A DNA stretch of 64,000 bases, from assembly GCA_937969505.1 (NCBI GenBank), contig CALBWA010000018.1, positions 36,144 through 100,143 on the forward strand. Direction: 5' to 3'. Below the pieces are notes generated by a model that was not told the origin of the DNA, searched no databases, and saw nothing but the letters and a program-made list of their open reading frames with translations. How positions within the stretch are numbered: the first letter of the stretch is position 1; every line of letters starts with the position of its first letter. Of this stretch, positions 25,317 through 34,878 are shown one piece after another. Source of the DNA: an uncultured Erythrobacter sp. (GTDB lineage: Bacteria > Pseudomonadota > Alphaproteobacteria > Sphingomonadales > Sphingomonadaceae). The translations under genes and the position numbers were made by a program.

Positions 25317-27602
25317 TCAGCTTCCCCCTATAGCAATCGGCAATCGTCGCCACCGTCGTCCGGTAGCCGAGAATATCGCATTGGCAATAGCGGGCGCAGC
25401 CACAACAGCGCCCAGCTCGCCCGGATCAACCGGGGGATTATCACTTGGCAAGAAATCGACCGAAATGTCCGGACAGCCCGCCAGAAACGGCAGGTTGAGA
25501 TCGGCCAGCTTTTGCGCCAACGGCATTCCAGAACGATACCGGGTGCTTCCGCCAAAAGCCTGGGCGAGGCCGAATACCAAACCACCTTCGATCTGTTGCC
25601 GCGCAATATCGAGATTGACGATGCGTCCGATATCAGCTGCGGCGACCAGCCGGGTCACTTGGATTCCACCCTCGCCCTGGCGCACTTCGGCAACGCAGGC
25701 GATCCTTCCCCCGCTGGCATTGTCTCCGGTAACATAGCCCATCCGGTGGCAGGCCAGACCCTGACCGCTTTGATCGCGGCCACCGTTCCACTGAGCCAGC
25801 CGCGTGGCCTGTTGCAGGCACGCGACAAGCCGGGCATCCTGGCCCAGCATGGCAATCCTGTAAGTGAGCGGTTCCAACCCGTTGCGCGCTGCCACCTCGT
25901 CAATGAAGCTCTCAATCGCAAAAGCGGTCATGGCATTGGCATTTCCGCGCATACGCGATGTGGCAAGCCCGATGTCGACCGGCACATGCTGCACCGTCAC
26001 ATGGGGGATCGCATAAGGCGGCATTGCGCCTTCGCACGCCAGCGGATCAGCTTCACCCTCGGCATCGCGCAGAGCAGCCCAATTGGTCGAGTTTTCGAAC
26101 AAGCGATGACCAAATTCGATGTTGCTGGGCGGTGTCGCAATTCGGGTTTTCAGGCCGCTGATCGCCCCCGAGCCATTCCTGGCAATGCCAGCTGTCAACA
26201 GAAGATGCGCCGGAGGGCGCGGGCGCGATGCCTTGTGCTCTTCCAGCCGCGACCAGACCAGTTGGACAGGGCGGCCCAGCTCTTGCGCAATTACCGCGAC
26301 CTCAATCGCATGCTCATTTTCCAGCCGCCTGTCGAAACTTCCACCAGCGGGCATGGGATAGAGAATGACTTTGGACACTGGCAGCCCGACCGCCTTTGCC
26401 GCCGCCAGTCGCGCCTGTTCCGGGGCCTGACTGGCGAGCCACAGTTCCAGTCGCGAGCCATCATAGCGCGCCGTGGCTGTGGTCGTCTCCAGCGTTGCGT
26501 GAACGCCGGGTTCAAATTCGTAACGAAGGGCAAGATCGGGATTGCCGCCACTGCTGTAACCATCGCCGCGCTGGGCAATCAGATGCGCTTCACCTGTCTT
26601 GATCGCCCGGTCGAGCCGCTGGTCAATCTCGTCGCTATCAACGCTGTAGCCAGCCGTGAAACGTGGCTGCATTGCCTCGACCGCCTTGTTGGCGGCCCAC
26701 CAATTGGTTGCCGCAACCGCCAGCCAGCGCTTGGCCCGCACTGCACCGACCACGCCGCTGATCCCGCGCGCATTGAGCGGATTGAAATCCGTAAGCTCCG
26801 ACTGGTCGAGCGGGCCGTGCCGGATCGCTGCAAACACCATCCCCAGCAAGCGCACATCGCCTGCGAATACATGCGTGCCGTCCACCTTTGATGGCAAGTC
26901 GATGCGCGGATATTGCGTTGCACCCTCGGCCTCTCCGGCCAGGGGGTTTTCAGCATAGGGCGCCGTGTTCAGCGGAGGCGGATCAGGCGGGCTTTGTTCA
27001 GCTGCTTCGCTTGCCAATTCGGCAAAGCTCAACCGATTGTCCCCGTAAATGATGAAGCCATTGTCCGCGACGCATTCCTCTGCCGAAACGCCCCAGCGCT
27101 CGGCTGCGGCCTGTGCCAGCATGGCCCGCGCACCTGCGGCTGCGATCCTGCACGGTTCCTCGAACGCTTCCAGCGAAGTGCCATCGGCGGTCGCCATGAA
27201 CCGGCTGCGGTGGGCAAAACGCCGGGCCAGGATCGTGTCAGTGGTATCGGCAACGCCCGAAAATATGCCGCCCCACAAGGGGGCCCAGCGCGCAGCCAGC
27301 GCGACATTGGCGTAAAGCGCACTAACCGATGCAGGCTCAACTGCGATCTGCCGCCAGTCGGCCCCAAGTTCGGCAGCGACCACTTGCGGCAGTATCGTGC
27401 TGACACCCTGCCCCATTTCCAGCTGAGGCACGGCCACGGTGATGACCCCGTCGCTGGCGATCTTGAGCCAGGCGTCGAACGCATATTCTTCAGGCAATGG
27501 CTCCAACGGGCTGGTGTAGGAGCGGGGATAGAGCATCCAGCCGACCACCAAACCGCCGCCAATCGCAGCGCCGGTCAGCAATCCGCGACGGGTCACTGCC
27601 AT
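25317..27602 (-). CDS. Molybdopterin-binding aldehyde oxidase-like large subunit (IorB type), Tat-exported
   Basis: Molybdenum hydroxylase large subunit of the isoquinoline 1-oxidoreductase beta type. The twin-arginine leader TRRGLLTGAAIGGG at residues 4-17 predicts folded export by Tat. LEMGQGVSTILPQ and MPAGGSFDRR match cofactor-binding loops. The active-site Glu is kept in PGELGAVVAAPAIANAI, but the usual GEPP context is altered. 761 residues. ATG 27602 lies 2 bp after the mrp stop, so it is coupled to mrp. The small [2Fe-2S] subunit normally encoded beside it is not in the window. Confidence 0.85.
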   Translation of the reverse strand: MAVTRRGLLTGAAIGGGLVVGWMLYPRSYTSPLEPLPEEYAFDAWLKIASDGVITVAVPQLEMGQGVSTILPQVVAAELGADWRQIAVEPASVSALYANVALAARWAPLWGGIFSGVADTTDTILARRFAHRSRFMATADGTSLEAFEEPCRIAAAGARAMLAQAAAERWGVSAEECVADNGFIIYGDNRLSFAELASEAAEQSPPDPPPLNTAPYAENPLAGEAEGATQYPRIDLPSKVDGTHVFAGDVRLLGMVFAAIRHGPLDQSELTDFNPLNARGISGVVGAVRAKRWLAVAATNWWAANKAVEAMQPRFTAGYSVDSDEIDQRLDRAIKTGEAHLIAQRGDGYSSGGNPDLALRYEFEPGVHATLETTTATARYDGSRLELWLASQAPEQARLAAAKAVGLPVSKVILYPMPAGGSFDRRLENEHAIEVAVIAQELGRPVQLVWSRLEEHKASRPRPPAHLLLTAGIARNGSGAISGLKTRIATPPSNIEFGHRLFENSTNWAALRDAEGEADPLACEGAMPPYAIPHVTVQHVPVDIGLATSRMRGNANAMTAFAIESFIDEVAARNGLEPLTYRIAMLGQDARLVACLQQATRLAQWNGGRDQSGQGLACHRMGYVTGDNASGGRIACVAEVRQGEGGIQVTRLVAAADIGRIVNLDIARQQIEGGLVFGLAQAFGGSTRYRSGMPLAQKLADLNLPFLAGCPDISVDFLPSDNPPVDPGELGAVVAAPAIANAIFSATGRRWRRLPIAIGGS

Positions 27603-27604
27603 CG

Positions 27605-28603
27605 TCAGGCGGCCCCTTGCGAAGCGGGACCCGCACCAGTGCCAGCAGTTGCGCCCAGCCAGGCGGAAATCTGTTCTGCAACCGCGCGAAATGCCTCGCC
27701 CTCTGCAGTGTCACCTGCCGCTGGTGGCCGCCCGCTGTCGCCAGCTTCGCGGATGGGCAAGGCAAGCGGAATGCGCCCGAGGAAGGGTATGTCGACCTTG
27801 CCTGCCATGCTTTCCACCCCGCCGGTTCCGAACGGGTGCGAAGTTTCACCGCAATGCGGGCAGGCATAGCCGGACATGTTTTCCACCAGACCGATGATCG
27901 GAACGGCGGCCTGTTCGAACAATTGGCCCGCGCGCGCTGCGTCGATCAGGGCAAGATCCTGAGGCGTCGATACCAGTATCGCTCCATCGGGCTTGTGCTT
28001 TTGCAGCATGGTGATTTGAACATCACCCGTGCCAGGCGGCAAATCGAGCAACAGCAGCTCGGTATCGCCCCACTCTGCATCGATCAGCTGGCTCAACGCG
28101 TTGCCCACCATCGGCCCGCGCCACGCCAGCGCTTGGGCAGGCTTGACCAGATAGCCCATCGACAGGACCGGCACGCCATAGCGGCTGGGCACAGCGGTGA
28201 GTTTATCGCCTGCGGCAACAGGCTTGGTCCCTTCATTGGCGAGCAGTTTGGGCTGGGACGGGCCATAGATATCGGCATCCACAATCCCGACCTTGTGACC
28301 CATCCGGCTGAGCGCCACAGCCAGATTGGTGGTCAAAGTGGACTTGCCGACCCCGCCCTTGCCCGATCCGATGGCGATGATCCGGCGAGTGATTTTGTCA
28401 GCCATCATGGCCACGCGCACTTCTGCAACGTCTTCCAGCGCGCCGAGTTTCTCAGAAATAATCTGCTCATAGTCGCTACGCTCGGACGCGGTCAGGCCCG
28501 AGGCGTCCATCACTACAACCGCGCGCGAATTCACCATTCGCGCCGACTTGATCCGAGGCCCGATTTCGGCAGGCAAATGGTCAATCAATCCGTGTTCTTC
28601 CAT
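27605..28603 (-). CDS. mrp: Mrp/NBP35-family Fe-S carrier ATPase
   Basis: P-loop ATPase that carries and transfers Fe-S clusters to apoproteins (ApbC/Ind1 type). An N-terminal MIP18-like domain (1-70) precedes the deviant Walker A GSGKGGVGKST at residues 79-89, then DADIYGPSQP, LPPGTGDVQ and the cluster-binding CPHC pair in YACPHCGE. 332 residues with an Ala/Gly-rich tail. ATG 28601-28603. Directly upstream of the molybdenum enzyme gene and divergent from hflK across 74 bp. Confidence 0.94.
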   Translation of the reverse strand: MEEHGLIDHLPAEIGPRIKSARMVNSRAVVVMDASGLTASERSDYEQIISEKLGALEDVAEVRVAMMADKITRRIIAIGSGKGGVGKSTLTTNLAVALSRMGHKVGIVDADIYGPSQPKLLANEGTKPVAAGDKLTAVPSRYGVPVLSMGYLVKPAQALAWRGPMVGNALSQLIDAEWGDTELLLLDLPPGTGDVQITMLQKHKPDGAILVSTPQDLALIDAARAGQLFEQAAVPIIGLVENMSGYACPHCGETSHPFGTGGVESMAGKVDIPFLGRIPLALPIREAGDSGRPPAAGDTAEGEAFRAVAEQISAWLGATAGTGAGPASQGAA

Positions 28604-28677
28604 TGCCTAAGCGCACTAGCATCAAATTCCCGCGCGCCACCCCTGTTTTTCGGCAAAACGGCCCCTATAAGAGAGTT

Positions 28678-29838
28678 ATGGACATTTTTAACGGTTTCAA
28701 ACGAACGATGGGCCTGGCGATGGCTGGCAAAAGCCCTTGGGGCAGTGGCAAGGGCGGCGATAAAGGCAGCGGCGGCTCTGAAGGCGGCTCCGGCGAGAGC
28801 GGCGGTCCGCGCAATCCTTGGCTTCCCGGCGGCAATAAGAACGGCAGCGGCGATACGCCGGGCGGACGCCGATCCGCCAGTATCGAGGATATTTTCAAGA
28901 ACCGCGGCCCTGAAGGTCCCAATCGCGGCGGCCCTGGCGGCCCCAATTTCAGCTTTCCCAAGCGACCAGGTGGCAAAAGCTTTCTGCCTTGGGTCATAAT
29001 TGGCGTTGTTGCGCTGGCCATCTTCATGACCAGCACTCATCTGGTCGGGCCGAAGGAACAGGCCGTGGTCAAAACTTTGGGCAATTTCACCCGGACCATG
29101 ACCCCGGGCCTCAATTTTTCCGCACCCTACCCCATTGAAGTGGTGGATGTCGAAGATGTTCAGGGTGTGCGAGCGCTGAATATACCGGGTACTGGCGAAG
29201 GGGCCAAGCTGATCCTGACAGGGGACCAGAATCTGGTTGATCTGAGCTATATCGTGCGCTGGAACATCAAGGATCTGGAACAGTTCAAGTTTCGCCTGGT
29301 TCAGCCGGAGGAAACCGTTGCCGAAGTGGCCGAGGCCGCCATGCGCGCTTCGATCGCTGAAAAACAGCTCGATGAAACTTTCTCGGGCCAAGGCCGTGCG
29401 GCGATCGAGCTCGACGTGCGCGAACGCATGCAGGAGACGCTCGATAGTTACGAAGCTGGCATCCAGGTTCTTGGTGTCGAAATCGAAAAAGCTGACCCGC
29501 CTTCCGAGGTGGTCGATGCTTTCCGCGACGTTCAGGTGGCAGAGCAAAACGCCGATGCTGCACGCAACCAGGCCCAGGGTTATGCCCAGCAGGTGCTGGC
29601 GCAGGCCGAAGGTCAGGCTGAGGCATTCGACAAGGTCTATGAAGAGTACCGGCTGGCTCCGCAGGTAACCCGCCAAAGGCTTTATTATGAAACCATGGAG
29701 GCGGTTCTCAGCCGGACCGATAAGACCATTGTCGAGGCAGAAGGCGTAACGCCTTACCTGCCGCTTCCCGAAATCCGCAAGCGCTCGACTGCTCCGCAGC
29801 CGATCACCGCCCCGCAACCCACGACCGCAGGAAACTGA
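28678..29838 (+). CDS. hflK: Membrane protease regulator HflK
   Basis: SPFH/band-7 protein that with HflC forms the cage around FtsH in the inner membrane. A long Gly/Ser-rich N-terminus (about 15-95) precedes one transmembrane helix (about 102-121), the band-7 domain (VGPKEQAVVKTLGNFTRTMTPG) and coiled coils rich in Ala/Glu/Gln. 386 residues. ATG 28678 follows a weak purine-rich site; the open frame extends upstream but overlaps the mrp start region. hflC follows after 2 bp. Confidence 0.93.
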   Translation: MDIFNGFKRTMGLAMAGKSPWGSGKGGDKGSGGSEGGSGESGGPRNPWLPGGNKNGSGDTPGGRRSASIEDIFKNRGPEGPNRGGPGGPNFSFPKRPGGKSFLPWVIIGVVALAIFMTSTHLVGPKEQAVVKTLGNFTRTMTPGLNFSAPYPIEVVDVEDVQGVRALNIPGTGEGAKLILTGDQNLVDLSYIVRWNIKDLEQFKFRLVQPEETVAEVAEAAMRASIAEKQLDETFSGQGRAAIELDVRERMQETLDSYEAGIQVLGVEIEKADPPSEVVDAFRDVQVAEQNADAARNQAQGYAQQVLAQAEGQAEAFDKVYEEYRLAPQVTRQRLYYETMEAVLSRTDKTIVEAEGVTPYLPLPEIRKRSTAPQPITAPQPTTAGN

Positions 29839-29840
29839 TC

Positions 29841-30686
29841 ATGGAAACCATCATGAACAAATATCGCGCGGCCGTGGTTCTTTTGGCCATTGCCATCGTC
29901 GGCCTGTTTCTGAGCGCCTATGTCGTGCCGGAAGAAGAGCAGGTTGTTATCATCCGCACGGGTAATCCGATCGGCGTGGTCAACACGCCCGAGGGCACCA
30001 AGGGCCCCGGCCTGTATCTGCGCGCGCCCTTCATCGACACCGTGCGGCGCGTTGAAAAACGCTTGCTCGATCTGGAAATGAACGATGAAGAAGTTCTGTC
30101 AAACGATCAGCAACGTCTGCTGGTCAATGCCTATGCCCGCTTCCGCATTGTCGACCCGGTTCGGATGGTTGAACGCGCCGGCACCACCGATGGTGTGCGG
30201 ACCGCGCTTGAACCGATTTTGAACTCGGCTCTGCGTCAGGAGTTGGGCCGCCGCACTTTTCAGGCAATGCTGACTGCAGAGCGCGGATCGGCACTGGCCA
30301 ATGTTCGCGCCAATCTGGATCGTCAGGCGCGCCAGTACGGCGCCGAAGTGGTTGATGTGCAGATCAAGCGGACCGACTTGCCCGATGCTCCGTTGCAATC
30401 CGCTTTCCGCCGGATGGAATCAGACCGTGAGCGTGAAGCCCGCACCATTCGCGCACAAGGCCAGCGTGATGCCGTGGTCATTCGGGCAGAGGCCGATGCC
30501 ACTGCCGCGCGCACCTATGCCGAAGCGTTTGGCAAGGACCCGCAATTCTATGATTTCTATCGGGCCATGCAGAGCTACAACACGACCTTTGGTCCTGCCC
30601 AGGCGGGCGAGGCACCCAAGGGCGAAAGCAGCATCATTCTGTCACCCGACAATGAGTATCTGCGCCAATTCCGCGGCGGCCGGTAA
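29841..30686 (+). CDS. hflC: Membrane protease regulator HflC
   Basis: Second subunit of the HflKC complex that controls FtsH proteolysis. One N-terminal transmembrane helix (about 9-28), band-7 domain starting VPEEEQVVIIRTGNPIG, then a coiled coil (RREREARTIRAQGQRD-like region near 195-215). 281 residues. ATG 29841 follows AGGAAA; ATG 29853 is possible. Coupled to hflK by a 2-bp gap and followed by degP after 159 bp, the usual alphaproteobacterial order. Confidence 0.94.
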   Translation: METIMNKYRAAVVLLAIAIVGLFLSAYVVPEEEQVVIIRTGNPIGVVNTPEGTKGPGLYLRAPFIDTVRRVEKRLLDLEMNDEEVLSNDQQRLLVNAYARFRIVDPVRMVERAGTTDGVRTALEPILNSALRQELGRRTFQAMLTAERGSALANVRANLDRQARQYGAEVVDVQIKRTDLPDAPLQSAFRRMESDREREARTIRAQGQRDAVVIRAEADATAARTYAEAFGKDPQFYDFYRAMQSYNTTFGPAQAGEAPKGESSIILSPDNEYLRQFRGGR

Positions 30687-30845
30687 AGGTAGAAGCTGAT
30701 CGACGAAAGGCGCTTTGCAAACTGCCGACTACATGTGTCGTTCAAACGCGGTTAAGTGCCGATACGGTGAATTGGTCAAGCTAAGTCAAGGCAAGCTGTA
30801 CCGCGTTAGACAATGCGGTGCAGGCAAATTTAGGAATGAGAGGAC

Positions 30846-32378
30846 GTGAACAACGTGCGATATGTTTATGGACTGACAACGGCCCTGCTCGTCGGCGGTG
30901 CAACGGTTTCTTTGGTCTCTGGTCACCCTGCCGGAGCCCAAGTGGCACAGAACGACGAATCCCGGATGGAGCAAGTGGTCCCCCGCGCCGGTGCGCCGGC
31001 GAGTTTTGCCGATCTGACCCAGCAATTGCAGCCTGCTGTCGTCAACATTGCCACGCGCCAGCGGGTCGAAGTGCAGAGCCGCAATCCCTTTCAGGGCACT
31101 CCATTTGCCGATCTGTTCAACCGTCGCAATGGCGACGAGAATCAGCCACAAACGCGCGAAGCACAATCGCTGGGTTCCGGCTTTATCATTTCAGCAGATG
31201 GCTTCGTGGTCACCAACAATCACGTGGTTGCGCCCAATGATCGCGCGACGCTGGAAGAAATCACCGTCACCATGCCCGATGGCACCGAGTATGAGGCTGA
31301 ACTGATCGGCTCGGACGCGGCATCGGACCTCGCCGTGCTGAAAATCCAGAGCAATGATCAATTTCCTTTCGTCAAGTTTGGCGATTCAACCAAGGCACGC
31401 CCGGGAGACTGGGTCGTGGCCATCGGCAATCCTTTTGGCCTTGGCGGCACAGTGACCAGCGGAATCGTATCTGCGGTCTATCGCAACACCGGCTCCGGCA
31501 GGGCCTATGACCGCTACATCCAGACCGACGCCAGCATCAATCGCGGCAATTCGGGTGGTCCTTTGTTTGATATGCAGGGCAATGTGATCGGCATTAATAA
31601 CGCCATCTTCTCGCCATCGGGCGGCAGTGTGGGCATCGGCTTTGCCATTCCGGCAGAGATTGCAGCACCCATTGTCGACCAGCTGAGAGCCGGTGAAGAG
31701 ATCGAGCGCGGCTTCTTGGGTGTCAGCATTCAGCCGGTGAATGATGATCTGGCCGATTCACTGGGCCTGCCACGCAATCGGGGCGAATTTGTCCAGTCTG
31801 TAACCAGCGATGGCGCCGCGGAACAGGCCGGCATCCGTCCTGGCGATGTTGTCACCAGCATCAACAATCAGGCAGTGACCAGCGAGCAGACATTGTCCTT
31901 CCTGGTCGCCAATATAGCGCCCGGCACCCGCATTCCGATCGAAGTGCTACGCGAGGGTGAAACCATTCGCCTGACGGCCACCGTGGGCAAGCGTCCGACC
32001 GAGGCGGAATTGCGCCAGCAACAGATGTTCGATCCTGACGCGGAAGAAGATGCACCACTGGAGGATTCAGACGGGATCATCGAACAAAAGCTGGGCCTTC
32101 AGGTGATGACCCTGACCCCGCAGATCATCCGCCAATTGGGTGCTGATGCTGACACCGAAGGCTTGGTGATCAGCGCGGTTGATCCCCTGTCCGATGCGCA
32201 GCGCAAAGGTCTGCAACGCGGCGACATCATCCTCAGTGCCAATTACAGCGATGTAGCTTCGTTCGCTGATCTGGAAGGCATAATCGAGCAAGCCGAAGCC
32301 GACGGGCGCGAGGCCGTTCTGCTGCGCATCCAGCGCCGCGGACGCCCGGCCCAATATGTGGCTGTACGCATGCGGTAA
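30846..32378 (+). CDS. degP: Do-family periplasmic serine endoprotease
   Basis: Periplasmic protease-chaperone that removes misfolded envelope proteins. A signal peptide (about 1-32) precedes the trypsin-like domain with the triad His126 (TNNHVV), Asp161 (ASDLAVL) and Ser236 (GNSGGPL), then two PDZ domains (about 285-375 and 410-505). 510 residues. GTG 30846 follows GAGAGG. Third gene after hflK-hflC, and followed by a terminator at 32419-32456. Envelope-stress control is likely, but no clear extracytoplasmic sigma-factor promoter was recognised in the 159-bp gap. Confidence 0.94.
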   Translation: MNNVRYVYGLTTALLVGGATVSLVSGHPAGAQVAQNDESRMEQVVPRAGAPASFADLTQQLQPAVVNIATRQRVEVQSRNPFQGTPFADLFNRRNGDENQPQTREAQSLGSGFIISADGFVVTNNHVVAPNDRATLEEITVTMPDGTEYEAELIGSDAASDLAVLKIQSNDQFPFVKFGDSTKARPGDWVVAIGNPFGLGGTVTSGIVSAVYRNTGSGRAYDRYIQTDASINRGNSGGPLFDMQGNVIGINNAIFSPSGGSVGIGFAIPAEIAAPIVDQLRAGEEIERGFLGVSIQPVNDDLADSLGLPRNRGEFVQSVTSDGAAEQAGIRPGDVVTSINNQAVTSEQTLSFLVANIAPGTRIPIEVLREGETIRLTATVGKRPTEAELRQQQMFDPDAEEDAPLEDSDGIIEQKLGLQVMTLTPQIIRQLGADADTEGLVISAVDPLSDAQRKGLQRGDIILSANYSDVASFADLEGIIEQAEADGREAVLLRIQRRGRPAQYVAVRMR

Positions 32379-32418
32379 GCTGCAAGTTCACGCCGAGCAT
32401 TTTCTCGGAAACATGAAT

Positions 32419-32456
32419 AGGGCGCTTTCACCGTAAAAGGTGCGGGCGCCCTTTTT
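32419..32456 (+). terminator. Rho-independent terminator after degP
   Basis: Outer arms AGGGCGC (32419-32425) and GCGCCCT (32446-32452) with an inner CACC/GGTG pairing form a hairpin, directly followed by a T-run (32452-32456). It lies 40 bp after the degP stop and before the convergent PBP1A end. Confidence 0.85.
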
Positions 32457-32486
32457 ATTAGAAAACTATGGTTCGACTGAGCCAGA

Positions 32487-34781
32487 TCATTCGCGGCGCT
32501 CTGGCGCAGCAGCGGGCCGGATGGTGCGCGGCATTGGCGGCGGGGGTGGTGGCGGCGGTTCCTGTCGGCCGGTTGCCTGGTCAAGGAAATCATCGCCCAC
32601 GGCTTGCGGTGGACGCTGTTGCCCCTGAGCAGGTTGTCCCTGACCTGGCTGGCCCGGAAGCAGGTTCGCTGGTCCTCCATCCTGTCCAGTCCCAGACGCG
32701 CCCGGAATTTGGCCGGGCTGCTGTCCATCAATGGGATAAGGCTGCTGGCCGATCGGCTCGCCCGTACCCGGCTCGATCAGATTGCCCTGCTCGTCGATAA
32801 AGTAGTAATCGCCCGGATCGCCGAAGAAATATTCATCATCGGGCTCCAGCTGCCATTCCGGCAGCTTCAGTTCGGTATCGAATTGTTCAACCGGACGATC
32901 CTTGACCGCATAACGCATATAGGCGGCAAAAGCCTGAGCCGGCGCGCGGCCACCTTGCAGCCCCGCAACGCGGCGGTTGTCATCCCGGCCCATCCAGACA
33001 CCGGTCGTGATGCCAGAGGAAAAGCCGACGAAATATCCATCCTTGTTGGACGATGTGGTGCCTGTTTTCCCAGCCACGGGGCGGCCAATCTGCGCCGCAC
33101 GACCAGTGCCGGTGTTGACCGCTGTCTGCAACAGATCGGTAATTCCGGCCGCGACGTAATCAGCAACCAGTTGCGACTTTCGACCAGGCTGATGTTCATA
33201 GATTGTTTCGCCATCGGCCGTCACGACCTTCAGAATGCCGAAAGGCTCCACCGATGCGCCCTTGTCGGAGACGGCAGCAAAAGCGCGCGTCATGTCAAGA
33301 AGGCGCACTTCCGATGTTCCCAAGACCATGGAGGGGTAGGTTGATATCGGCGTGGTGATACCGAAACGGCGCGCCATGGATGCAACCGTGCCAAAGCCCA
33401 CCTCATCGCCCAATTGCGCCGCCACAGTGTTGATCGAATACGCAAAGGATGTGCGCAGGTTGATCTCTCCGACATTGCGGCCAGAGGAATTGCGCGGGCG
33501 CCAACCATTGATGTTCACCGGCACATCCTCGACCCGATCGTCAGGGGTGTAGCTTGCCTCCAGAGCGGCCAGATAAACAAACAGCTTCCAGCTTGAACCT
33601 GGCTGCCGCAGAGCGCTGGTGGCACGGTTGTAATTGCTCTCGACATAGTCGGTGCCGCCAACCATCGCAAGAATCTCGCCATTGCGATCGAGGCTGACCA
33701 TCGCCCCTTGCGCGCCGTCGGGCGCATTGGCCTGAATGGCGGTTGTTGCAGCGCGCTGCATCCCGACATCTAGCGTCGTCCATACCTCGATCGGTTCAAA
33801 GGTTTCGGGCAACAGAAAGTCCAATTGGGGCAATGCCCAATCAGTGAAATATCGGACAGAGTTCTGTCCCACCTGTTCCTTCAGCTTCACCGCCGTCACA
33901 TCGACCGAGGCCTCGCTTGCCGAGATGAAACCCTGTTCATTCATCAGCCGCAGGACCGTGCGCGCCCTCGCCACGGCCTTGGTGACGTCAGCAGTGGGAG
34001 AATAGCGGCTGGGCGCCTTGACCAGCCCGGCAATAATGGCCGCTTCATCGACTGAAAGCTGGGTGGCCGGATGGCTGAAGAACTTGCGGCTCGCACTGTC
34101 CACGCCATAGGCGCCGCCGCCAAAATACACCTTGTTGAGGTACAACTCGAGGATTTCTTCCTTCGAAAACTTCCACTCCAGCGCCATTGCAAGCACCGCC
34201 TCGCGGGCCTTGCGGTCAAAGGTGCGGTTGGAGTTGAGAAAGACGTTGCGCGCCAATTGCTGCGAGATCGTAGAAGTCCCGCCAATCCGATCCTTGCCCG
34301 TAAAGCCTTCGACGATCGCGCCCGTCGTCCTCACTGGATCAATGCCGTAATGCGAATAGAACCGCTTGTCCTCGACAGCGATCATCGCATTTTTCATGTT
34401 CTGCGGAATTTCGTCGTAATCAAGCCATTCACCAAAGCTGGGGCCAAGCTCGACAATTTCCGACCCGTCGCGCGCCCGCACCAGGATGGTTTGCGCGTTT
34501 TGAGTGGTCTTGAGTTGATAGAAGCTGGGAATGGATCGCGCTGCAAAACCAACCGCCACTGTCAGGAACAGAACTGCCAGCAACCCGGCCAGGCCTGCGC
34601 CGACGACAATGCGTTTGACCCATTTACCAAGGGCCCCGCCACCAGACCCCGAACGGCTGGAGGAGCGCCGCTTGCGCGCGCCCCTACCGCTGCCGCCTGA
34701 TTGCGCACGACGCTGTGTCGCAGCGCGCCGGCTGCCGCGCTTCTGCGTATTCTTCAGCTTGTTGCCGCGTTTGGAATTCAC
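32487..34781 (-). CDS. mrcA: Penicillin-binding protein 1A (transglycosylase/transpeptidase)
   Basis: Builds and cross-links peptidoglycan. A very basic, Arg/Ser/Gly-rich cytoplasmic head (1-50), one transmembrane helix (about 57-80), then a GT51 transglycosylase with catalytic Glu137 in AVEDKRFYSHYGID and GGTSTISQQLARN. The transpeptidase has SSWK (SxxK), YSIN (SxN) and KTGT (KTG). The C-terminus is Pro/Gln/Gly-rich and ends in a polyproline run before MPRTIRP. 764 residues. GTG start 34781; no earlier ATG fits. Stands alone, convergent with degP. Confidence 0.94.
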   Translation of the reverse strand: MNSKRGNKLKNTQKRGSRRAATQRRAQSGGSGRGARKRRSSSRSGSGGGALGKWVKRIVVGAGLAGLLAVLFLTVAVGFAARSIPSFYQLKTTQNAQTILVRARDGSEIVELGPSFGEWLDYDEIPQNMKNAMIAVEDKRFYSHYGIDPVRTTGAIVEGFTGKDRIGGTSTISQQLARNVFLNSNRTFDRKAREAVLAMALEWKFSKEEILELYLNKVYFGGGAYGVDSASRKFFSHPATQLSVDEAAIIAGLVKAPSRYSPTADVTKAVARARTVLRLMNEQGFISASEASVDVTAVKLKEQVGQNSVRYFTDWALPQLDFLLPETFEPIEVWTTLDVGMQRAATTAIQANAPDGAQGAMVSLDRNGEILAMVGGTDYVESNYNRATSALRQPGSSWKLFVYLAALEASYTPDDRVEDVPVNINGWRPRNSSGRNVGEINLRTSFAYSINTVAAQLGDEVGFGTVASMARRFGITTPISTYPSMVLGTSEVRLLDMTRAFAAVSDKGASVEPFGILKVVTADGETIYEHQPGRKSQLVADYVAAGITDLLQTAVNTGTGRAAQIGRPVAGKTGTTSSNKDGYFVGFSSGITTGVWMGRDDNRRVAGLQGGRAPAQAFAAYMRYAVKDRPVEQFDTELKLPEWQLEPDDEYFFGDPGDYYFIDEQGNLIEPGTGEPIGQQPYPIDGQQPGQIPGASGTGQDGGPANLLPGQPGQGQPAQGQQRPPQAVGDDFLDQATGRQEPPPPPPPPMPRTIRPAAAPERRE

Positions 34782-34878
34782 CGGGTAAACTTCATCATCT
34801 GTCCGCCATCATGCCCGTTTCAGTGCAAGCGTAACCTGTAACCCGGCGTGAACAAGACACCCCAGAGCCTTGCGCCCG

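Noticed and set aside
25512..26891. 459-codon open frame on the plus strand opposite the molybdenum enzyme gene
   Set aside because: Shadow of a high-GC coding strand; composition is Arg/Cys/His-rich and without motifs.
28585..29817. 410-codon open frame on the minus strand opposite hflK
   Set aside because: It mirrors hflK codon for codon, has no recognisable domain, and hflK is well supported.
30687..30845. Extracytoplasmic sigma-factor promoter for degP
   Set aside because: No GGAAC-type -35 with a properly spaced -10 was found in the gap.
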